64,000 nt of DNA from Paramesorhizobium salinisoli. Lineage in GTDB: Bacteria > Pseudomonadota > Alphaproteobacteria > Rhizobiales > Rhizobiaceae. Made by a program: the position numbers and the translations under genes. The notes beneath the pieces were generated by a model that saw only the letters and a program-made list of their open reading frames with translations, was not told the DNA's origin and did no database searches. The DNA is taken from assembly GCF_003335045.1 (NCBI RefSeq), contig NZ_QOZG01000004.1, positions 62,001-126,000 of the forward strand, written 5' to 3'. Every line of letters begins with the position of its first letter. Position 1 is the stretch's first letter. Below, in pieces: positions 58,739-64,000 of this stretch.

Positions 58739-60559
58739 ATGGCTCCTCCGCTTCTCCGTCTCGACCAGATCAAACTCACCTTCGGCGGCACGCCGCTTCT
58801 GGAGGAAGCAGCACTTTCGGTAAGCGACGGGGAGCGGATCGCGCTGGTGGGGCGCAACGGTTCGGGCAAATCGACGCTGCTGAAAATAGCCGCCGGATTT
58901 GTTGAGCCAACATCGGGCGAGGTGTTCCGCCATCCGGGCGCAACCATCCGCTATCTTGCCCAGTCGCCCGACATGGAGGGCTTTGCCAATGTACGCGATT
59001 ACGTGGAAGCGGGGCTCGGGCCTTCCGACGATCCCTATCGCGTTACCTATCTGCTGGAGCATCTGGGCCTCACGGGCAATGAGAAGCCGGACCAGCTTTC
59101 CGGCGGCGAGGCGCGGCGCGCAGCACTTGCGCGAGTGATCGCGCCGCAGCCGGACATCCTGCTTCTGGACGAGCCGACCAACCACCTCGACCTCACCACC
59201 ATCGAATGGCTCGAAGACGAATTGCGGCAGATCCGCTCAAGTCTTGTGGTCATCTCGCACGACCGGCGGTTTCTCGAAAATATCAGCCGCTCGACCATCT
59301 GGCTCGACCGGGGCGTGACGCGCCGGCTGGAGCAGGGCTTCGGCCATTTCGAGGAATGGCGCGACAAGATTCTGGAGGAGGAAGAGCGCGATCTGCACAA
59401 GCTCGGCCGCCAGATCGTGCGCGAAGAGCATTGGCTGCGCTACGGCGTGACCGCGCGGCGCAAGCGCAACATGCGCCGCCTCGGGGAATTGCATTCCATG
59501 CGCAACGAATTCCGCACGCATCGCCGGGCGCAGGGCTCGGCCGTACTTGCTGCAAGCGACAGCCGCGAATCGGGCAAGCTGGTCATCGAGGCGAAGGGAT
59601 TGAGCAAATCCTATGACGGGCGCGCGCTGGTGAAGGATTTCTCCACCCGCATCATGCGCGGCGACCGCATCAGTCTCGTCGGCCCCAACGGCGCGGGCAA
59701 GACCACGCTTCTCTCCATGCTGACAGGTATGCTCGCCCAGGACGAGGGCAGCCTGCGGCTCGGCGTCAATCTCGAAATGGCCGTGCTCGATCAGCGGCGC
59801 GACAGCCTCGATCCGACTGAAACGCTGGCGCATTACCTGACGGACGGGCGCGGGGAGAACGTTATCGTCAATGGCGAGCAACGCCATGTCGTCTCCTATA
59901 TGAAGGACTTCCTGTTCCAGCCGGAACAGGCGCGCACGCCGATCCGCGAATTGTCGGGCGGCGAAAAGGCGCGGCTGATGCTGGCGCGCGTGCTGGCGCG
60001 TCCGGCCAATCTCCTGATCCTCGATGAGCCGACCAACGATCTCGACATGGAGACGCTCGATCTCCTCCAGGAACTGGTCACTGGGTTCGCCGGAACGGTC
60101 ATTCTGGTAAGCCACGACCGCGATTTTCTCGACCGCACCGTGACATCGGTGATCGCGCCGGAGGGCGAGGGACGCTGGGTCGAATATGCCGGCGGCTATG
60201 CCGACATGATGGCGCAACGGCGCGAGGCGGCGCTTATCAAACGCGAGGCCACCAAGGTTTCCAACTCCCGCAGCCCGGCCCAGGCAGGAGCAGCCTCATC
60301 CGAGCTGAAGCGTGACGAAAAGCGCAAGCTTTCCTATAAGCAGAAATTCGCACTGGAAAGCTTGCCGGGCAAGTTGGTGGCACTTGCCGCGGAGATCTCC
60401 GGGCTGGAAGCGAAGCTTGCCGATCCGCAGCTTTATGCGAAAAATCCCGATCTTTTCGCAAAGATCGCCGCGGAATTGGAGAAGAAGCGGGAAGCGCGCG
60501 CCGTCATGGAAGAGGAATGGCTGGAGCTTGAGATGCTGCGCGAGGAAATCGGGGAGTAG
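58739..60559 (+). CDS. ABC-F family ATPase (Uup-like)
   Basis: 606-residue twin ABC ATPase without membrane domains. First cassette: [43 protein letters not shown]. Second: GPNGAGKTTLLS, ELSGGEKARLMLAR, LILDEPTNDLDMETLDL. The linker between them (EEEERDLHKLGRQIVREEHW and on) is charged. The C-terminal ~80 residues form a predicted coiled coil (LVALAAEISGLEAKL), as in Uup. ABC-F proteins act on ribosomes or, for Uup, affect transposon excision. Converges with the aldo/keto reductase gene. Confidence 0.92.
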   Translation: MAPPLLRLDQIKLTFGGTPLLEEAALSVSDGERIALVGRNGSGKSTLLKIAAGFVEPTSGEVFRHPGATIRYLAQSPDMEGFANVRDYVEAGLGPSDDPYRVTYLLEHLGLTGNEKPDQLSGGEARRAALARVIAPQPDILLLDEPTNHLDLTTIEWLEDELRQIRSSLVVISHDRRFLENISRSTIWLDRGVTRRLEQGFGHFEEWRDKILEEEERDLHKLGRQIVREEHWLRYGVTARRKRNMRRLGELHSMRNEFRTHRRAQGSAVLAASDSRESGKLVIEAKGLSKSYDGRALVKDFSTRIMRGDRISLVGPNGAGKTTLLSMLTGMLAQDEGSLRLGVNLEMAVLDQRRDSLDPTETLAHYLTDGRGENVIVNGEQRHVVSYMKDFLFQPEQARTPIRELSGGEKARLMLARVLARPANLLILDEPTNDLDMETLDLLQELVTGFAGTVILVSHDRDFLDRTVTSVIAPEGEGRWVEYAGGYADMMAQRREAALIKREATKVSNSRSPAQAGAASSELKRDEKRKLSYKQKFALESLPGKLVALAAEISGLEAKLADPQLYAKNPDLFAKIAAELEKKREARAVMEEEWLELEMLREEIGE

Positions 60560-60580
60560 GGCGGTCCACTTAGTGCCGCC
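60560..60580. terminator. Hairpin between convergent ABC-F and aldo/keto reductase genes
   Basis: GGCGG-tc-CAC, loop TTA, GTG-CCGCC: 8-bp stem with a 2-nt bulge, filling most of the 29-bp gap. Bidirectional termination is plausible. Confidence 0.45.
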
Positions 60581-60588
60581 TCATTCAA

Positions 60589-61533
60589 TCAGGCACTCGC
60601 CGCGTCCAGCACCTCGATCGAATCGCCGAGATTGAGTTGCGTGGCGGCGATCAGTTCTTCCAACTGGCTCAGTTTTGTTGCGCTGGCGATCGGCGCGGTG
60701 ATCGACGGGCGGGCCATCATCCAGGCGAGCGCCACCTGCGCTGGCGTGGCGTCGTGTTCGGCGGCCACCTCATCGAGCGCCGCCAATATCGTCCAGCCGC
60801 GGTCGTCCAGATATTTGGCGACGCCCTGGCCGCGCGCGCTCTGGCTGAGATCATCCCGGGAACGGTATTTTCCTGTCAGGAACCCACTCGCCAAGGAATA
60901 ATAGGGGAGGACGCCGAGCCCGTTGGCGAGACAGACTGACTCGATGTCCTTTTCGAAATCCGCCCGATTATAGAGATTGTAGAGCGGCTGCATCGTCTCA
61001 TAACGCGGCAAGCCGGTGCGCCCCGCGATTTCGAGCGCTTCGGTGAGCCTTATCGCCGTCAGATTGGATGCGCCGATAACGCGCACCTTACCGACGTCGA
61101 TCAGTTCCTTGTAAACGCCGAGCGTTTCCTCGAACGGCGTCTCAGGATCGTCCCGGTGCGACTGGTAGAGATCGATATGATCGGTCTGGAGGCGCTTCAG
61201 TGAAGCATCCACCGCCTTGCGGATATAGGCTGGCGAGAGCCCCTTATGGCCGGGGCCCATTTCGGAGCCGACCTTGGTGGCGATCACGACCCGGTCGCGA
61301 CCGCCGCGCTGCTTCAGCCAGTTGCCGATGATGGTTTCCGATTCGCCGCCCGTATTGCCGGGCGCCCATGAGGAATAGACATCAGCCGTGTCGATGAAAT
61401 TGAGTCCGGCATCGACGAAGCGGTCGAGCAGCGAAAACGAGGTTGCCTCGTCCGCCGTCCAGCCGAAGACATTCCCGCCGAAACAAAGCTTCGAAACTTC
61501 GATATCGGTGCGTCCGAGTTTCTTACGGGTCAT
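60589..61533 (-). CDS. Aldo/keto reductase
   Basis: 314-residue NAD(P)H-dependent (alpha/beta)8 oxidoreductase. The AKR features are present: KLGRTDIEVSKLCFGGNVFG, NFIDTADVYSSWAPGNTGGE with the catalytic Asp/Tyr, DHIDLYQSHRDDPETPFEET with the family His, and ASNLTAIRLTEALEIA. It resembles the YghZ/general stress protein 69 group. Natural substrate unknown. Its ATG is 41 bp from the end of gapR, so it may be in one transcript with it. Confidence 0.9.
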   Translation of the reverse strand: MTRKKLGRTDIEVSKLCFGGNVFGWTADEATSFSLLDRFVDAGLNFIDTADVYSSWAPGNTGGESETIIGNWLKQRGGRDRVVIATKVGSEMGPGHKGLSPAYIRKAVDASLKRLQTDHIDLYQSHRDDPETPFEETLGVYKELIDVGKVRVIGASNLTAIRLTEALEIAGRTGLPRYETMQPLYNLYNRADFEKDIESVCLANGLGVLPYYSLASGFLTGKYRSRDDLSQSARGQGVAKYLDDRGWTILAALDEVAAEHDATPAQVALAWMMARPSITAPIASATKLSQLEELIAATQLNLGDSIEVLDAASA

Positions 61534-61574
61534 CGACTTGCTCCTTTTGGGCCAGCCATCGGCTCCGATACGGA

Positions 61575-61835
61575 TCAGCCCATGCCGAGCGCATCCTTGT
61601 AGAGCTGGATCATCGCTTCTTCTTCCTGGCGCTCGTGCTCTTCCTTCTTGCGCAGACGGATAATGCTGCGCACGGCCTTGGTGTCGAAGCCTGTGCCCTT
61701 CATTTCCGCGTACACTTCCTTGATGTCCTCGGAAATGGTCTTCTTTTCTTCTTCGAGCCGCTCGATGCGCTCGATGAAAGCGCGCAGTTGTCCGACGGCT
61801 ACCGTCTGTGCGGTTTCACTTGTGATATCGTCCAC
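61575..61835 (-). CDS. GapR family DNA-binding protein (DUF2312)
   Basis: 86-residue protein starting with GTG at 61835 ((M)[18 protein letters not shown]), with GGAG nine bases upstream. Continues [40 protein letters not shown], ending DALGMG, the DUF2312 signature. In Caulobacter GapR is an essential nucleoid-associated protein that clamps overtwisted DNA ahead of polymerases and helps topoisomerases. A long alpha helix dominates, consistent with its coiled-coil tetramer. The frame upstream to 61928 is not family-like. Confidence 0.93.
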   Translation of the reverse strand: MDDITSETAQTVAVGQLRAFIERIERLEEEKKTISEDIKEVYAEMKGTGFDTKAVRSIIRLRKKEEHERQEEEAMIQLYKDALGMG

Positions 61836-61964
61836 GGGATTGTTCTCCGGATTGATGGGAAAAGGCAGCCAGCGACTCGCGGGCCTGGGTTGGTGCAATT
61901 CGTTGCCCGACCCGATGCGGATGGTCAAGACCGGAGATGCGCTTCGTCCGGGGAGCAGAGACCA

Positions 61965-62270
61965 TCAATGGGATGGTTTGCTCGCCGCGAAGGCAGCTTT
62001 TTGCGCTGCGGACGCTTCATTCTGGTGTTTGGTGCGCCATTCTTCATAGGGCATGCCATAAATAAGTTCGCGCGCTTCCTCCTTGGAAAGATCGACGCCT
62101 GCGGCGTCGGCTGCATCCTTGTACCAGTTGGAGAGGCAGTTGCGGCAAAAGCCCGCCAGGTTCATGAGGTCGATGTTCTGCACATCGCTCCGCTGGCGCA
62201 GATGTTCCACCAATGTCCGAAAGGCCGCTGCCTCGAACTCCGTGCGTTGCTGTTGGCTAAGCTCGGTCAT
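61965..62270 (-). CDS. DUF1244 family protein
   Basis: 101-residue helical protein of DUF1244, with AAAFRTLVEHLRQRSDVQNI, DLMNLAGFCRNCLSNWYKDA (CxxC, a possible metal site) and EEARELIYGMPYEEWRTKHQ. Structures of family members exist but no function is assigned. AAGGAG eight bases before ATG 62270 fixes the start; the longer frame to 62438 is not supported. It may be transcribed with gapR downstream. Confidence 0.9.
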   Translation of the reverse strand: MTELSQQQRTEFEAAAFRTLVEHLRQRSDVQNIDLMNLAGFCRNCLSNWYKDAADAAGVDLSKEEARELIYGMPYEEWRTKHQNEASAAQKAAFAASKPSH

Positions 62271-62370
62271 GCCGCATTCTCCTTCCAGGGTGCTGCGCGT
62301 CCATGGGACGCAAAGACGCTTTAACGCTTTAAGTGCTGCACAATCCCCCGAATCAATCCCGATTAAGGGG

Positions 62371-63180
62371 CTATGCAGCGGGGACTGGTCCCGTCCGCGA
62401 ACCGAAATGCTGGACCTCATGCATATCGGGACGTGCATTCACGGCGGCAAGCATCGGTGCAAGCCTTTCCGCCCAGGCTTCGGCGCCTGAGGGGGCGGCG
62501 ATCAGATCCTGTCGCACCTCGATCAGAGCATGCGCATATCCAGCGGCAACGCAATGGCGGAACATCGTGTCGTTGCGCAGTGCGCCATCATAGGGTTCAT
62601 TGTCCCCAACCACCAGCGCCGGGTCGCTACGCAGGGCCTGGACAAGCGGTACGACAGCGCGCGGATCGCTATCCCAGAGGAGGGCGACGTGCCAAGGCCT
62701 TTTTCTCGTCTTCCAGAACGGCGTGAAGGAATGAATCGAAATGACCAGCGGCGGCTTTCCGGTTGCCGCCATGATCTTTTCAATCGCAATCGCCACGGCC
62801 TTGTCATAAGGGCGGTAGAACCGGTCCAGGCGCTTCTCGCGCTCGGCCTCGCTCAGCGGATGGTTGCCAGGAATGACGGCTCCGTCGGAAAGCCGCATGA
62901 TCAAAGTCGGATCATCCTCGCCGCGGTTCGGATCGATCAACAGGCGGGAAAATCCGCCGAGAACCGCGGGAACTCCCAGACGGTGGGCAAGGCTGCGCGT
63001 CATGGTCTCGACGCCGATATCGTAGGCGATATGCCTGTCGAACTCGGCTGCCGCGAGGCCTAGGGAGCCATACTCCGGTGGAAGATCGCGACGGGCGTGG
63101 TCGGCAATCAGCAGCAGGCCTCGGCTGAAATCGCCTTCGACATGATGCACGGGGAAAAACTGCATGAATGCGGATTCCAT
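62371..63180 (-). CDS. N-formylglutamate amidohydrolase
   Basis: 269-residue FGase family (PF05013) hydrolase. LLLIADHARRDLPPEYGSLG, FSRLLIDPNRGEDDPTLIMR, VISIHSFTPFW and YAHALIEVRQDLI are the conserved blocks, and the His/Asp residues in ADH and HSF likely bind the metal. It cleaves N-formylglutamate in histidine degradation or a related amide. No ribosome site stands out: 63180 (MESAFMQFF) is chosen, with 63165 possible. Other hut genes are absent here. Confidence 0.85.
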   Translation of the reverse strand: MESAFMQFFPVHHVEGDFSRGLLLIADHARRDLPPEYGSLGLAAAEFDRHIAYDIGVETMTRSLAHRLGVPAVLGGFSRLLIDPNRGEDDPTLIMRLSDGAVIPGNHPLSEAEREKRLDRFYRPYDKAVAIAIEKIMAATGKPPLVISIHSFTPFWKTRKRPWHVALLWDSDPRAVVPLVQALRSDPALVVGDNEPYDGALRNDTMFRHCVAAGYAHALIEVRQDLIAAPSGAEAWAERLAPMLAAVNARPDMHEVQHFGSRTGPVPAA

Positions 63181-63381
63181 GGAGAGGGAATTTCGATCTC
63201 TCATGCGGGAGGGCGGATTGCAAGCCGTCATTCTTCTGCCATTAGGTGGCGTTTTCGTGAGCGATGGGGAACCATTGCCGAAATTTCTCGTCGCTGGCCG
63301 ATTCTTGCTCAACAACTAGCCCCAATACGCTTCTGGCGCGTTGACATCACATGCGAAACTGCCGAAAAGAGGGCAACAAAA

Positions 63382-63894
63382 ATGGCATTTCCAAGCGTAA
63401 CAGGCCCGCACATGTGCGCTGAAAGGTTTCGGCGGATGCGCTCTCGACACCCCACGGTTTTCTCCGGCATTTTCGCTATGGGCATGATGTTCATGGCTGT
63501 GGAAGCCCATGCCGATTTCCGCGTCTGTAACTCCACGCAAAACCTCGTTGGGGTCGCCATCGGCTATCGCGCCAAGACGGGGTGGGTTACCGAGGGTTGG
63601 TGGCACATCAAGGGATCCAGCTGCAAGACCCTGATCGAAGGGCCGCTCTCCCAGCGCTATTATTATCTCTATGCCGAAGACGCCGAGGGCGGCGGCCGCT
63701 GGGACGGCCCGGTCAACATGTGCGTCGCCGAAAAGGAATTCAAGATAGCCGGCGTCAACGATTGCTTTGCGCGCGGCTTTCAGCGCTCCGGCTTCCAGGA
63801 ATACGACACGGGTGAACAATCGAGCTGGATGGTCCAGCTGACCGATGAGGCGCCGCCCGAAAATCCGACAGTGACAGGAACAAACAATCCATGA
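63382..63894 (+). CDS. DUF1036 family secreted protein
   Basis: 170 residues; signal peptide ending VEAHA before DFRVCNSTQNLVGVAIGYRA, the DUF1036 opening. Conserved WVTEGWWHIKGSSCKTLIEG, RYYYLYAEDAEGGGRWDGP and FCVAEKEF-like MCVAEKEFKI follow; several cysteines suggest disulfides. Function unknown. GAGGGCAAC precedes the ATG at 63382; the longer frame upstream is not a signal peptide. The stop overlaps the pyk ATG (ATGA), a coupling seen in other Rhizobiales. Confidence 0.88.
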   Translation: MAFPSVTGPHMCAERFRRMRSRHPTVFSGIFAMGMMFMAVEAHADFRVCNSTQNLVGVAIGYRAKTGWVTEGWWHIKGSSCKTLIEGPLSQRYYYLYAEDAEGGGRWDGPVNMCVAEKEFKIAGVNDCFARGFQRSGFQEYDTGEQSSWMVQLTDEAPPENPTVTGTNNP

Positions 63895-64000
63895 GACGCA
63901 GCCGTAAGGTCAAAATTCTCGCAACGCTCGGACCGGCATCCTCCGAAGAGGCGACGATCCGCAAGCTTTTCGAGGCAGGCGCCGACGTTTTCCGCATCAA
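63891..64000 (+). CDS. pyk: Pyruvate kinase (N-terminal part, cut by window edge)
   Basis: Only the first 36 codons lie in the window, beginning MRRSRKVKILATLGPASSEE and continuing TIRKLFEAGADVFRI, the pyruvate kinase family N-terminus (KI-AT-GP-S). Catalyses the last glycolytic step. Overlaps the DUF1036 stop by 4 bp. Confidence 0.92.
   Translation, partial: MRRSRKVKILATLGPASSEEATIRKLFEAGADVFRI

Overview
The window is a 64 kb stretch of an alphaproteobacterial chromosome, most likely from the family Brucellaceae (Brucella/Ochrobactrum group or a close relative). The evidence is high GC, dense rhizobial-type gene neighbourhoods, and many proteins that read like Brucella or Rhizobium homologues: a hydroxyproline epimerase with catalytic Cys90 and Cys253 like Brucella PrpA, a separate atpHAGDC F1 operon, GapR (DUF2312), PhaR, an RpoH-type sigma factor and a pyruvate carboxylase close to the R. 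etli enzyme. It is almost entirely core genome. I see no rRNA or tRNA gene, CRISPR array, prophage, insertion sequence or integrase.

Layout. 0-6.5 kb: htpX (partial), an SDHAF4-like protein, a candidate tiny gene, a DUF4865/LysR divergent pair, acs, usg, a FUSC protein and the YggS PLP protein. 6.6-14.6 kb: leuS-lptE, an AAA ATPase, a small transaldolase, priA and a membrane protein. 14.8-20 kb: the F1 ATP synthase operon. 20-25 kb: a MarR regulator, small envelope proteins and a GntR-controlled hydroxyproline/D-amino-acid pair. 25-31 kb: a complete branched-chain amino acid ABC transporter (livH-M-G-F, a DUF6867-type membrane protein, livJ). 31-37.8 kb: pyc, a DeoR/MFS pair and bdhA. 38-42.8 kb: ispG, ispA, mtgA, rpmF, a GlcG/HbpS-type protein and phaR. 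43-45 kb: phbAB. 45.6-52.1 kb: a Suv3-like helicase, an S4 protein, fdxA, carD and rpoH. 52-58 kb: an M48 lipoprotein, thiBPQ and thiN. 58-64 kb: a glycine-zipper lipoprotein, an Uup-type ABC-F, an aldo/keto reductase, gapR, DUF1244, an N-formylglutamate amidohydrolase, DUF1036 and the start of pyk.

Functional themes. Acetyl-CoA and storage-carbon metabolism recurs (acs, pyc, bdhA, phaR, phbA, phbB, pyk). Thiamine is handled by import (thiBPQ) and pyrophosphorylation (thiN), with a TPP-riboswitch-like leader whose 3' half is convincing but whose 5' half departs from consensus. Isoprenoid genes ispG and ispA converge.

I did not find an obvious new multi-gene system. The most unusual signals are in non-coding DNA. 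These are a roughly 70 bp duplicated block with clustered GANTC sites before the helicase; three 10-bp repeats abutting the deoR start; three 12-bp repeats between phaR and phbA; a family of about 40-bp palindromes inside the atp and liv operons; a 23-bp-armed inverted repeat after priA; and a tiny reading frame with a near-perfect Shine-Dalgarno sequence at 968-1039. Protein oddities are long low-complexity tails or extensions on LivG, AtpD and the helicase. All assignments are from reading the sequence and remembered family features; no database search was run.
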